Source: UBA1847 sp942492205 | GTDB taxonomy: Bacteria > Pseudomonadota > Gammaproteobacteria > Steroidobacterales > Woeseiaceae | Reading direction: 5' to 3' | Length of the DNA: 64,000 nt | Assembly (NCBI GenBank): GCA_942492205.1 | Contig: CALODT010000001.1 | Coordinates: 868,001-932,000 of the forward strand | Part shown: positions 1 through 9,122 of the stretch, piece after piece | Position numbering within the stretch: position 1 is the first letter of the stretch | How the letters are laid out: each line of letters starts with the position of its first letter | Notes under the pieces: generated by a model | The model's database searches: none | Told to the model about the DNA's origin: nothing | The model's input: only the letters and a program-made list of their open reading frames with translations | Made by a program: the position numbers and the translations under genes

Positions 1-762
1 ACACAGCTGGCCGCGCGCTGCGGCGAGCAGGTCGTGACCGTTTCGACAAAGTTTGATCGCGTGGCCAACGGACGTCCGTACGTGTTCGTGCGCTCCGTGG
101 TACTCAACAGCAAGGGATCGGATGTCCGCTTCGTCAGTTCCTGGGGCGACGGGCGTTTCACCTTGCATTTGCCTGGCGATTTCAACGTCGCCAATGCAGC
201 GCTGGTGTTGGCGCTGATGTTGCAGCAGGGCGTGCCGGTGCAGGCGGCTTCCGACGTGCTGTCGCAGGTGCAGGCACCTCCTGGCCGCATGCAACGCGTT
301 GCCGGACAGGGCCCGACGGTATACGTGGATTACGCGCACACGCCGAATGCCATCGAGGCGGCGCTGCGCGCGCTACGCCCACACTGTCGAGGCAAACTCT
401 GGTGCGTATTCGGCTGCGGCGGAAGGCGCGACGCCGGCAAGCGACCGTTGATGGCGAAGCTGGCGGAGCGGCTGGCCGATCGCGTCGTCATCACCAGCGA
501 CAATCCCCGCGACGAGGACCCGCTGGACATCATCGAGGCAGCTGTGGTCGGTCTTTCACGCCTGGATGCAGCGACCGTTATCGAGGATCGCGCCTCTGCG
601 ATTGCCTGGACGTTGCAGCAGGCCGGCGAGCTCGACATCGTGCTGATCGCCGGCAAAGGGCACGAGGGCTACCAGCAAGTAGGCGACGACAAGCGACCGT
701 TTTCGGACTACGCCGTGGCCGAGGCTGCCTTGGCGGCCGTCAGCAAGGAGGAACAGCGATGA
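1..762 (+). CDS. murE: UDP-MurNAc-tripeptide synthetase MurE (3' part; starts before the window)
   Basis: This is the C-terminal ~253 residues of the cytoplasmic ligase that adds meso-diaminopimelate to UDP-MurNAc-L-Ala-D-Glu. The reading frame is open from base 1, so the GTG at 34 is internal. Visible Mur-ligase signatures are PGRMQRV, DYAHTP, the GCGGRRDAGKRP segment and GKGHE near the end. The DNPR motif (TSDNPRDEDP) is the one that selects meso-DAP over lysine, which fits a Gram-negative wall. The stop codon overlaps the murF start in an ATGA. The ATP-binding N-terminal half lies outside the window. Confidence 0.96.
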   Translation, partial: TQLAARCGEQVVTVSTKFDRVANGRPYVFVRSVVLNSKGSDVRFVSSWGDGRFTLHLPGDFNVANAALVLALMLQQGVPVQAASDVLSQVQAPPGRMQRVAGQGPTVYVDYAHTPNAIEAALRALRPHCRGKLWCVFGCGGRRDAGKRPLMAKLAERLADRVVITSDNPRDEDPLDIIEAAVVGLSRLDAATVIEDRASAIAWTLQQAGELDIVLIAGKGHEGYQQVGDDKRPFSDYAVAEAALAAVSKEEQR

Positions 763-2120
763 TCTCCTCTTTAAGTGCCGTGGCAAAGACAATGCAGGGC
801 GAACTGCGCGGCGATGATCGCGACTTCTCGGGGATCAGTACTGACTCACGGACGCTGCGCGGCAACGAGCTGTTCTTTGCATTGCAAGGTCCGAATTTCG
901 ATGGCTGCGATTACGTGCAAGCCGCCTGCGATGCCGGTGCTGCCGGCGCGGTCGTGCCGGCGTTGCTGGACGCTCCTATTTCACAAATCGTGGTACACGA
1001 CACGCGCCTCGCACTGGGTCAATTCGGGTCGGCCTGGCGTCTCGCGCATGATGTGACCGTTATCGGGATTACCGGCAGCAACGGCAAGACCGGTACCAAG
1101 GAACTGGTGCATGCCTGCCTGGCGCAGCAGGCGCCCACGCTGGCGACGCATGGCAACCTGAACAACGAGATCGGTGTGCCATTGATGCTGACTCGCATTA
1201 CCGGGGAACACCGCTTCGCCGTCATAGAAATGGGCGCCAATCACCACGGCGAAATTGCATACCTGACCGGCCTTGCGCGTCCTGACGTTGTCGTCCTGAC
1301 GAATGCTGGCGAAGCGCATCTCGAAGGCTTCGGCTCGGTGCGCGGCGTCAGCCGGGCGAAGGGAGAAATCCTGCAGGGCGACGAGCGCCCGCAGACCGCG
1401 GTCCTGAATGCGGATGACGCCTATTTCGACTACTGGTCTTCGCTCGCAGAGGATATTCGCGTTGTCAGCTTCGGGCTGGGGGAGTCAGCGGACGTACGCG
1501 CGACCGAAATTGAAACCGGCATTCATCAATCGCAGTTCCTCCTGCAGTTGCCGCAACAGAAGATTGCGGTTTGCCTGCCGCTACCGGGCATCCATAACGT
1601 GCGTAATGCCTGTGCCGCGGCTGCGGTTGCCTGCTCGCTCGGCATCGAAGCAGACCAGATCAGGCGTGCACTCGAAGGCGTCAGCCCGATCGGCGGTCGA
1701 CTGCAGCCGTTGAACGGAACGAATGGCGCGACGCTGTTCGACGACAGTTACAACGCCAACCCGCTGTCCGTGACAGCCGCCGCGGAATTCCTGTCGCAAC
1801 TGTCGGGTGAAAGCTGGTTGGTTCTCGGCGATATGAAAGAGCTCGGAGAAAATGCGGCGGAGCTGCATTACGAGCTCGGCGAAAAACTCTGCAAGATCGG
1901 CATCGACAGGCTGTTCGCGATCGGAGAACTGTCACGCCACCTGGTGGAAGGATTCGGAGCGCACGCCGGCTGGTATGGCAGCGTCGATGCACTGCTGGAT
2001 GACCTGACCGGACAACTTGGCAGTTCGGTCAACGTGCTGGTGAAAGGCTCACGATCGATGCACATGGAGCGTGTCGTCGATGCGCTGCGGGAAGACCAAG
2101 CCGTGAGAAGAGAGGCCTGA
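759..2120 (+). CDS. murF: UDP-MurNAc-tripeptide--D-Ala-D-Ala ligase MurF
   Basis: MurF adds D-Ala-D-Ala to the UDP-MurNAc-tripeptide, the last cytoplasmic ligation of the precursor. The start is the ATG at 759, which overlaps the murE stop in ATGA and has an AAGGAGG-like ribosome site just upstream; the open frame continues far upstream inside murE but that part is a shadow. The product is 453 aa, the usual family length. The ATP-binding loop GSNGKTGT lies at residues 106-113 and DDSYNANP lies in the C-terminal third. mraY follows after 2 nt. Confidence 0.97.
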   Translation: MISSLSAVAKTMQGELRGDDRDFSGISTDSRTLRGNELFFALQGPNFDGCDYVQAACDAGAAGAVVPALLDAPISQIVVHDTRLALGQFGSAWRLAHDVTVIGITGSNGKTGTKELVHACLAQQAPTLATHGNLNNEIGVPLMLTRITGEHRFAVIEMGANHHGEIAYLTGLARPDVVVLTNAGEAHLEGFGSVRGVSRAKGEILQGDERPQTAVLNADDAYFDYWSSLAEDIRVVSFGLGESADVRATEIETGIHQSQFLLQLPQQKIAVCLPLPGIHNVRNACAAAAVACSLGIEADQIRRALEGVSPIGGRLQPLNGTNGATLFDDSYNANPLSVTAAAEFLSQLSGESWLVLGDMKELGENAAELHYELGEKLCKIGIDRLFAIGELSRHLVEGFGAHAGWYGSVDALLDDLTGQLGSSVNVLVKGSRSMHMERVVDALREDQAVRREA

Positions 2121-2122
2121 TC

Positions 2123-3205
2123 ATGCTGCTCTATCTCACCAATTACCTGGCGCAGTTCGAATCCGGATTTAACGTATTCAACTACCTGACGATGCGCGCG
2201 ATTCTGGGTGCGCTGACGGCGCTGGTCCTGTCTTTCATCATCGGCCCGCGCATGATCCGGCGTCTGAGCGTCAATCAACTCGGTCAGCCGGTTCGAGATG
2301 ACGGACCCGAGACGCATCTGCTGAAAGCGGGCACGCCGACCATGGGTGGCGCGCTTATCCTCACGGCGATCGCATTCAGCACCTTGCTCTGGGCCGACCT
2401 CGAGAATCTGTACGTCTGGATCGTACTGTTCGTTACTTTGTCATTTGGTGTCATCGGCTATGTCGATGACTACAAGAAACTCGTATTGCAGGACCCCGCC
2501 GGCATCTCGGCGGCGCAAAAGCTCTTCTGGCAGTCTAGTGCGGCACTTGTTGCCGCCATTGCTCTGTACGTCACGGCAACTGACGAGGTGCAAACCTCGC
2601 TGTTGATTCCGTATTTCAAGGACTTGGCGATTCCCCTGGGCCTTTTTCAGGTTGTCGTGACGTACTTTTTTATTGTTGGCTTCAGTAACGCGGTAAATCT
2701 TACTGATGGCCTCGACGGTCTGGCGATCATGCCTACCGTGCTGGTGGGTGGCGCGCTCGGCATATTCGCCTATGTTACCGGCAACGTAAACTTCTCCGCC
2801 TACCTGGACATCCCTTACGTCGCAGGCACCGGCGAGATACTGGTGTTTTGCACGTCACTGGCGGGCGCCGGGCTGGGCTTCCTGTGGTTTAACACCTACC
2901 CGGCGCAGGTATTCATGGGCGATATCGGCGCGCTCTCACTCGGCGCCGCACTGGGTGTCGTCGCGGTCGTCGTCCGGCAGGAAATCGTGTTGGCCATCAT
3001 GGGCGGCGTGTTTGTCGTCGAGACGCTGTCTGTCATGATCCAGGTTGCCTCATTCAAGCTGACCGGCAAACGCGTATTCAGGATGGCGCCGCTGCACCAC
3101 CACTTCGAACTCAAAGGGTGGGCCGAGCCCAAGGTCATCGTTCGTTTCTGGATCATCACGGTCATCCTGGTGCTGATCGGTCTGGCGAGTCTGAAAATCC
3201 GATGA
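2123..3205 (+). CDS. mraY: Phospho-MurNAc-pentapeptide transferase MraY
   Basis: MraY transfers phospho-MurNAc-pentapeptide to undecaprenyl phosphate at the inner membrane, giving lipid I. The 360-aa protein is a polytopic membrane protein of normal length. Family marks include the early GTPTMGG segment, the GYVDDYKK aspartate pair, NAVNLTDGLDGLA, and MAPLHHHFELKGW near the C-terminus, which is the HHH motif of the active site. It sits 2 nt after murF, and its stop overlaps the murD start (ATGA), so it is co-translated with the neighbouring Mur ligases. Confidence 0.97.
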   Translation: MLLYLTNYLAQFESGFNVFNYLTMRAILGALTALVLSFIIGPRMIRRLSVNQLGQPVRDDGPETHLLKAGTPTMGGALILTAIAFSTLLWADLENLYVWIVLFVTLSFGVIGYVDDYKKLVLQDPAGISAAQKLFWQSSAALVAAIALYVTATDEVQTSLLIPYFKDLAIPLGLFQVVVTYFFIVGFSNAVNLTDGLDGLAIMPTVLVGGALGIFAYVTGNVNFSAYLDIPYVAGTGEILVFCTSLAGAGLGFLWFNTYPAQVFMGDIGALSLGAALGVVAVVVRQEIVLAIMGGVFVVETLSVMIQVASFKLTGKRVFRMAPLHHHFELKGWAEPKVIVRFWIITVILVLIGLASLKIR

Positions 3206-4539
3206 GCGCAGCAACAGAAACAGCAAGCAAGGATCTCGTTGTCGGCCTTGGCGCGACCGGCCTGTCGATCGCGCGCTATTTGCGCAGGTCCGAAATCGAC
3301 GCGATGTTCTTCGACAGCCGCGAAACGCCGCCCGGTGTGGACGAGCTCGACAAGGTGTGGCCTGACGCCGAGGTGCTGCTCGGTGACGTCAAGCTGCCGG
3401 CGGGTGTTGCACGCATCATCACCTCACCGGGTGTTCCTGAAACACATCCGATGCTGCAATCAGCGCGCAAACAGCAGCTCGAGGTCGTGTCCGATATCGA
3501 ATTGTTCGCGCGCGAAGTGAAAGCGCCATTCGTCGCTATCACCGGCTCCAATGGCAAGAGCACGGTGACAACGTTGCTCTACCACATGTGCGTCGCCGAT
3601 GGTCGGGAGACGCTCGCCGGCGGTAACCTCGGCGAGCCGGCGCTCGATTTGCTGGCGTACCCGGTGCCCGAGATCTACGTGCTGGAGCTATCCAGTTTTC
3701 AGCTGCAGCGAACGCAGAAGCTGCCGGCAGCGGTTGCCGTGCTGCTGAATATTTCCCCGGACCATCTTGACTGGCACACCGATGAGGCGGAATACCGGCA
3801 GTCCAAGTACCGTGTCTTTCGCGAGGCGGAGGCAGCCGTGGTCAACCGGGCCGACGCCGCAGCCGCGGGACATACGCGACACTGCGGGCAGGTCATCAGC
3901 TTCGGGCTGGATACACCGGAGGAGGGTCAGTTCGGCCTGCGTGAGGAAGACGGCGAGACCTACCTGGCCCGGGGTGACGTGCTGCTGTTGTCAGTTCGCG
4001 ATCTCGCCATGTATGGCGTGCATAACCAGCTCAATGCTCTCGCCGCGCTGGCGGCAGGAGAACTGATCGGACTGAGCATGCAGGCAATGCTGCAGGTGCT
4101 CATCGAATTCACCGGGCTGCCGCACCGCATGCAGTTCGTCGCGCGGATTGGGGCAGTCGACTTTATCAACGACTCCAAGGCGACCAACGTCGCTGCCGCT
4201 GTAGCCTCGATCAACTCCGTAGACGGCATGCTGGTTCTGATAGCCGGCGGCGATGGCAAAGGCGGCGACTTCCGCGAGCTTGCTGCCGCCCTGGACGGCA
4301 AGCTGCGAGCTGCGGTGCTTATCGGCAAGGACGCAGAGGCGATCGACGCCGCCCTCGACACGGTCATGCCGGTGCGGTTTGCCGATGACATGGCAGCAGC
4401 CGTGCGCATGGCGGCCGATTGCGCCGAGGCTGGAGACACGGTTCTGCTTGCACCTGCCTGTGCGAGCCTCGACATGTTCAAGAACTATATGGCGCGCGGC
4501 GACGCGTTTGCCGCCGGGGTGGAGGCGCTCAGGCGATGA
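3202..4539 (+). CDS. murD: UDP-MurNAc-L-alanine--D-glutamate ligase MurD
   Basis: MurD adds D-glutamate to UDP-MurNAc-L-Ala. I chose the ATG at 3202 because it overlaps the mraY stop; an upstream extension would run into mraY. The 445-aa product has an N-terminal Rossmann-type UDP-binding region (VVGLGATGLSIARYL), the ATP loop ITGSNGKST at residues 113-121, and FINDSKATN plus AGGDGKGGDF in the C-terminal half, all typical of MurD. Its stop overlaps the ftsW start by ATGA. Confidence 0.97.
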   Translation: MSAATETASKDLVVGLGATGLSIARYLRRSEIDAMFFDSRETPPGVDELDKVWPDAEVLLGDVKLPAGVARIITSPGVPETHPMLQSARKQQLEVVSDIELFAREVKAPFVAITGSNGKSTVTTLLYHMCVADGRETLAGGNLGEPALDLLAYPVPEIYVLELSSFQLQRTQKLPAAVAVLLNISPDHLDWHTDEAEYRQSKYRVFREAEAAVVNRADAAAAGHTRHCGQVISFGLDTPEEGQFGLREEDGETYLARGDVLLLSVRDLAMYGVHNQLNALAALAAGELIGLSMQAMLQVLIEFTGLPHRMQFVARIGAVDFINDSKATNVAAAVASINSVDGMLVLIAGGDGKGGDFRELAAALDGKLRAAVLIGKDAEAIDAALDTVMPVRFADDMAAAVRMAADCAEAGDTVLLAPACASLDMFKNYMARGDAFAAGVEALRR

Positions 4540-5720
4540 CGACGCGAAGCGCAATCATGCCGTTCCCGGCCCGCCTCAAGACCGCTCTGCAGCTGGATCC
4601 GGTGCTGTTGACCATCGTGCTCACGCTACTGCTGGGTGGCTTCGTGATCCTGGCATCGGCGTCGATTTCGATATCGGATAACGCGACCGGGAACCCGTTC
4701 TTCTATGTGCAGCGGCAGCTGCTTGCCGCCGCTATCGGCGTGCTTGCCGGCGGCGTGTGCCTGTTCGTACCCATGCGAGTCTGGCAAAGCCTCGGGCCGC
4801 TGATGCTGGCGACCGCTATTGCGCTGCTGGTGCTGGTATTGATTCCGGGCGTTGGCCACGAAGTGAACGGAAGCACACGCTGGGTTCGCGTCGGCTTCAT
4901 GAATTTGCAGGTTTCCGAGCCGGCACGCCTCTGCATGCTGCTGTACCTTGCGGGCTACCTCGTGCGACGCAACAAGGCGCTGCGCGAGGACTTCATGGGC
5001 TTCCTGCGGCCGATGCTGGTGCTAACGCTCGCCTGTGTGCTGTTGCTCAAGGAGCCGGACTTCGGCGCTGCGCTGGTCTTGCTGGCAACCGCGCTCGCCA
5101 TGCTGTTCGTCGCCGGCGCACGAATCAGGGACTTTCTGATTTTCTTCTCAGCGGCGGTTTTTGCGATGGCGGCGCTGGCGATTACCTCTCCCTATCGCAT
5201 GAAGCGACTGACCGCTTTCCTCGATCCCTGGGAGGATCCTTACAACTCCGGATTCCAGCTCACGCAGTCCCTGATCGCAATAGGCCGCGGTGAGTGGTTT
5301 GGCGTTGGCCTGGGCGACAGTGTGCAAAAGCTTTTCTACCTTCCCGAAGCGCACACGGATTTCGTATTCGCTGTTTTCGCCGAGGAGTTCGGTCTCGCCG
5401 GCTCGCTGTTCCTGATTGCCCTGTTCGCTGCGCTGTTGTGGCGTGTATTCAGGCTCGGCATGCGAGCGGCTGCAGCGGAGCGCTTTTTCGAGGCCTATGT
5501 CGCGATCGGACTGGGAACCTGGCTGGGCTTGCAGGCCTTCATCAATGTCGGTGTGAACATGGGCCTGCTGCCGACCAAGGGGTTGACGCTGCCGTTGATC
5601 AGCTACGGCCGCAGCAGCCTGATTATTACGATGATCTGTATCGGCCTGCTGCTGCGAATTCACCACGAGCTGTCGGTGGACGCGAAGCCGGTCAATCGCA
5701 AACGGGGTCGCAGGCAATGA
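4536..5720 (+). CDS. ftsW: Cell-division SEDS peptidoglycan polymerase FtsW
   Basis: FtsW is the septal SEDS glycosyltransferase that polymerises lipid II together with a class B PBP. The 394-aa product from the ATG at 4536 (overlapping murD) is polytopic; a second ATG at 4557 is a possible start. Family segments include VRVGFMNLQVSEPARL, the conserved KEPDFG aspartate, LTQSLIAIGRGEWFGVGLG and the C-terminal LPTKGLTLPLISYG. The last motif continues with Arg at residue 359 where, from memory, most SEDS proteins have a second Gly. It lies between murD and murG, the usual dcw order. Confidence 0.95.
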   Translation: MTTRSAIMPFPARLKTALQLDPVLLTIVLTLLLGGFVILASASISISDNATGNPFFYVQRQLLAAAIGVLAGGVCLFVPMRVWQSLGPLMLATAIALLVLVLIPGVGHEVNGSTRWVRVGFMNLQVSEPARLCMLLYLAGYLVRRNKALREDFMGFLRPMLVLTLACVLLLKEPDFGAALVLLATALAMLFVAGARIRDFLIFFSAAVFAMAALAITSPYRMKRLTAFLDPWEDPYNSGFQLTQSLIAIGRGEWFGVGLGDSVQKLFYLPEAHTDFVFAVFAEEFGLAGSLFLIALFAALLWRVFRLGMRAAAAERFFEAYVAIGLGTWLGLQAFINVGVNMGLLPTKGLTLPLISYGRSSLIITMICIGLLLRIHHELSVDAKPVNRKRGRRQ

Positions 5721-6805
5721 GTGCGCGACCCATACTTGTGATGGCCGGCGGCACCGGCGGGCACGTCTACCCGGCGCTCGCTGTTGCACGCGCGCTGCAG
5801 GCAAAATCCTGGAACGTAGTCTGGCTCGGTACGCAGCGTGGACTGGAAGCGCGCGTAATTCCCGCCGCCGGCATCGACATTGAATGGATAAGTGTCAAAG
5901 GCCTGCGTCGCAAAGGACTCCTTTCACTCCTGGTTGCACCGTTTCAACTGGCCTGGGCGCTGCTGCAGTCGCTCGGTGTCATCCTTCGCCGTCGCCCCGC
6001 AGCGGTACTCGGCATGGGTGGATTCGTCAGCGGTCCTGGCGGCGTTGCCGCCTGGCTGACCCGACGACCGCTCGTGATCCACGAGCAGAACGCTGCTGCG
6101 GGCCTGACCAACCGTCTTCTGGCGCGTCTTGCCCGGGTTGTGCTGCAAGCCTTCCCGGGCAGTTTTAATTCTCGAATTCACGCGGAGACCGTTGGCAATC
6201 CGGTCCGCGAGGACATCATGGCGATTGCACCACCGGCGGAACGCTATGCGGCGCGCAAGGGGCCGCTGCGCCTGCTGGTGCTTGGAGGCAGCCAGGGCTC
6301 GCTGGCACTGAACCGCACGGTACCGGCAGCGCTTGCACAGCTCGACGCTGACAGCCGACCGAAGGTGCGCCATCAGTGCGGCGAACGCACACTGGACGTT
6401 GCCGAAAAGGCGTATGCCGAGCACAACGTCAACGTCGAGTTGCTGCCCTTTATCGAGGACATGGCCGAGGCGTATAGCTGGGCGGATATCGTCGTATGCC
6501 GCGCCGGCGCACTGACTGTGGCGGAGCTGTGCGCCGCCGGGCTACCGGCCATATTCGTGCCTTACCCGTCCGCCGTTGACGATCATCAAACGGCCAATGC
6601 CGGCCCGATGCGAGACGCGGGAGCCGCGGCAATCATCCAGGAAGCGGACTTGACGCCCGCTACGCTTGCCGCGTTGCTGGGTAACTGGCTGCAGTCACGT
6701 GCCGCGCTGCAAGCACGCGCGCAAAAGGCACGCGAGCTGGCCGTACCGGACTCGCTGCGTCGCATTACTGAACTCTGCATGGCGCAGGCCGGAGGTAGGA
6801 CGTGA
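5717..6805 (+). CDS. murG: Lipid II synthase (GlcNAc transferase) MurG
   Basis: MurG transfers GlcNAc from UDP-GlcNAc to lipid I on the inner face of the inner membrane. The start is the ATG at 5717, overlapping the ftsW stop by 4 nt; a longer frame reaches back into ftsW. The 362-aa GT28 protein has the N-terminal GGTGGHVYPALAVA loop at about residues 11-24, GMGGFVSGPGG, IHEQNAAAGLTN, the donor-site GGSQGS loop and the C-terminal AGALTVAEL segment. Its stop overlaps the murC GTG start. Confidence 0.97.
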   Translation: MSARPILVMAGGTGGHVYPALAVARALQAKSWNVVWLGTQRGLEARVIPAAGIDIEWISVKGLRRKGLLSLLVAPFQLAWALLQSLGVILRRRPAAVLGMGGFVSGPGGVAAWLTRRPLVIHEQNAAAGLTNRLLARLARVVLQAFPGSFNSRIHAETVGNPVREDIMAIAPPAERYAARKGPLRLLVLGGSQGSLALNRTVPAALAQLDADSRPKVRHQCGERTLDVAEKAYAEHNVNVELLPFIEDMAEAYSWADIVVCRAGALTVAELCAAGLPAIFVPYPSAVDDHQTANAGPMRDAGAAAIIQEADLTPATLAALLGNWLQSRAALQARAQKARELAVPDSLRRITELCMAQAGGRT

Positions 6806-8226
6806 TCAAGCGAATGCGCCGAATCCACTGCGTGCATTTCGTCGGCATCGGCGGTTCCGGCATGTCCGGCATTGCCGAGGTGATGCTGAGCCTCGGCTAC
6901 GCGGTGCAGGGCTCTGACCTGAAACGTAACAAACAGACAAAGCGCCTTGAAAGTCAGGGCGCGACCCTATTCATCGGCCACGCTGCTGACAACATTCGTG
7001 ATGCCGACGCTGTCGTTGTTTCCAGCGCGGTCGATGAAACCAATCCCGAAGTAGCGGCGGCGAAAGAGCAGCTCATGCCGGTTGTGAGTCGCGCCGAGAT
7101 GCTCGCAGAGCTCATGCGTTTTCGATACTCGATCGCAGTTTCCGGTACGCATGGCAAAACCACAACCACCAGCCTCGTCGCCAGCGTTCTCGCGGAGGGC
7201 GGACTGGACCCGACGTTTGTGATCGGCGGGCGCCTGAAGAGTGCGGATGCCAACGCGCGGCTCGGTCAGGGCGACTACCTGGTTGCAGAAGCGGACGAAA
7301 GTGACGCATCTTTCGTGCATCTGAAGCCGATGCTTGCGGTTGTCACGAATATCGATGCAGACCACATGTCGACCTACGACGGCGACATCGAGAAGCTGAA
7401 GAGCGGATTCATTGAGTTCCTGCACAACCTGCCGTTTTATGGTCTCGCCATAGTTTGCACCGATGATGCCGGTGTTAATGACGTACTCGGGGATATCGGC
7501 CGTTCCGTAACGACGTATGGGACGCTCGAAGGCGCCGACGTGCGGGCGAGCAACATCGATTTCGACGAGGGCATGACGACGTTCGATGTTGTGCGCAGTA
7601 ACAACAGCGACAAGCTGCGCGTATCCCTACGGCTTCCGGGCATGCACAACGTGCGCAACGCGCTCGCCGCGATTGCCGTGGCGGACGAGCTGCAGATCGG
7701 TGATGACGCCGTGGTTCGTGCGCTTGAAGGTTTTGAGGGCATCGATCGTCGCTTCCAGAGTTTCGGCGAGCTGCGTACCGCCGCCGGCAAGGTGCTGCTG
7801 GTTGACGACTATGGCCACCATCCAACAGAAATTGCGGCTACCGTGGCGGCCGCGAGGGCCGGTTGGCCGGAGCGACGCATCGTGCTCGTCTTCCAGCCGC
7901 ATCGTTACACACGTACGCGGGATCTGATGGACGACTTTGCCAGCGTGCTGTCCGAGGTGGATGTGCTGGTGCTGCTCGATGTGTATGCCGCAGGCGAAGA
8001 TCCGATCGCTGGCGCAGACGGGCGCTCGATGGCCCGTGCTATTCGCATGCGCGGCGCGGTCGAGCCGGTGTTTGTAGAGTCGCTTGACGACCTGCAGCCG
8101 GTGCTTGAAAGCCTGCTCGCCGACGGTGACCTTTTGCTGACAATGGGTGCCGGCGATATCGGTGCCTATGCGGCCGGCCTGCCGCAGCTGCTGGCCGACG
8201 GACCGTCGCTGAAGGTGCACTCATGA
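6802..8226 (+). CDS. murC: UDP-MurNAc--L-alanine ligase MurC
   Basis: MurC performs the first amino-acid addition (L-Ala) to UDP-MurNAc. The likely start is the GTG at 6802, overlapping the murG stop; an ATG at 6814 would drop only four residues. The 474-aa protein has the N-terminal UDP-binding FVGIGGSGMSGIAEV segment, the ATP loop SGTHGKTTTTSL, EADESDASF and the C-terminal DDYGHHPTEI block. The stop overlaps the murB start in ATGATG. Confidence 0.97.
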   Translation: MIKRMRRIHCVHFVGIGGSGMSGIAEVMLSLGYAVQGSDLKRNKQTKRLESQGATLFIGHAADNIRDADAVVVSSAVDETNPEVAAAKEQLMPVVSRAEMLAELMRFRYSIAVSGTHGKTTTTSLVASVLAEGGLDPTFVIGGRLKSADANARLGQGDYLVAEADESDASFVHLKPMLAVVTNIDADHMSTYDGDIEKLKSGFIEFLHNLPFYGLAIVCTDDAGVNDVLGDIGRSVTTYGTLEGADVRASNIDFDEGMTTFDVVRSNNSDKLRVSLRLPGMHNVRNALAAIAVADELQIGDDAVVRALEGFEGIDRRFQSFGELRTAAGKVLLVDDYGHHPTEIAATVAAARAGWPERRIVLVFQPHRYTRTRDLMDDFASVLSEVDVLVLLDVYAAGEDPIAGADGRSMARAIRMRGAVEPVFVESLDDLQPVLESLLADGDLLLTMGAGDIGAYAAGLPQLLADGPSLKVHS

Positions 8227-9122
8227 TGGCGGCAGCAACAGACTTAAAGGTGATGGGTGAGCTGCGGCACAACGAGCCGATGAGTCGCCACACCTCCTGG
8301 CGTGTCGGCGGCCCGGCGGAGACGTTCTTCGTTCCGGCAAGCGTCGAGGACCTGTCCTCGTTCCTGGCGGAACTCGATACCGACACGCCGCTATTCTGGC
8401 ACGGCGCTGGCAGTAACCTGCTGGTGCGGGACGGGGGGCTACCGGGCGTTGTCATATCAGCGACTCGCATACTCAGGTACCTGGAACGCGTCGGAAAGCA
8501 GCGCCTTCGTGCCGGCGCCGGTCTGCCCTGCACGCAGCTGGCACGCCAGTGCCTGCGCTGGAAGCTCGGCCCGTCCGAGTTTTTCGCTGGCATACCGGGA
8601 ACGGTCGGCGGCGCTTTGGCGATGAATGCGGGCGCCCATGGCGGGGAAACCTGGGAGCGCGTCGCCTCCGTACAGACGATAGATCGCGGCGGCATACTGC
8701 ATGACCGCAAGCCCGATGAATTCACCGTTGCTTACCGCAGCGTCACAGGCCCGAGCAATGAGTGGTTTCTCGAGGCTACCTTCGAGTTCGATCCCAACGT
8801 CGAGCCCAGCATGGAGACCATGAAGGCCATGCTGGAGCGGCGCAAGACGACTCAGCCGCTTGGCCTGCCGAGCTGTGGTTCCGTATTTCGCAATCCGCCA
8901 GGCGATTACTCGGCGAGGCTCATCGAAACGGCTGGATTGAAGGGTCATCGTATCGGTGGCGCCGAAGTCTCGACCAAGCATGCAAATTTCATCATCAATC
9001 GCGACTCAGCCTCGGCGAGCGATATCGAGGCACTGATCGAGCACGTACAAGCGACGGTGCTGGACATGCATGGAATCAGTCTGCAGCACGAAGTGCGCAT
9101 CGTTGGTGAGGCCAGGCCATGA
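8223..9122 (+). CDS. murB: UDP-N-acetylenolpyruvoylglucosamine reductase MurB
   Basis: MurB is the FAD- and NADPH-dependent reductase that makes UDP-MurNAc. The 299-aa product starts at ATG 8223, with an adjacent ATG at 8226 equally possible. FAD-binding signatures are GAGSNLLVRDGG and GIPGTVGGALAMNAGAHGGE; SCGSVFRNPPG carries the catalytic serine region, and the conserved KGHRIGGAEVSTKHANF block follows. The short length fits the type II (no Tyr-loop insertion) enzyme. It overlaps both murC and ddl by 4 nt. Confidence 0.96.
   Translation: MMAAATDLKVMGELRHNEPMSRHTSWRVGGPAETFFVPASVEDLSSFLAELDTDTPLFWHGAGSNLLVRDGGLPGVVISATRILRYLERVGKQRLRAGAGLPCTQLARQCLRWKLGPSEFFAGIPGTVGGALAMNAGAHGGETWERVASVQTIDRGGILHDRKPDEFTVAYRSVTGPSNEWFLEATFEFDPNVEPSMETMKAMLERRKTTQPLGLPSCGSVFRNPPGDYSARLIETAGLKGHRIGGAEVSTKHANFIINRDSASASDIEALIEHVQATVLDMHGISLQHEVRIVGEARP

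Noticed and set aside
402..758. N-terminal extension of the murF frame inside murE.
   Set aside because: The Arg-rich translation has no family similarity, and the ATG at 759 has a ribosome site and the operon-typical ATGA overlap.
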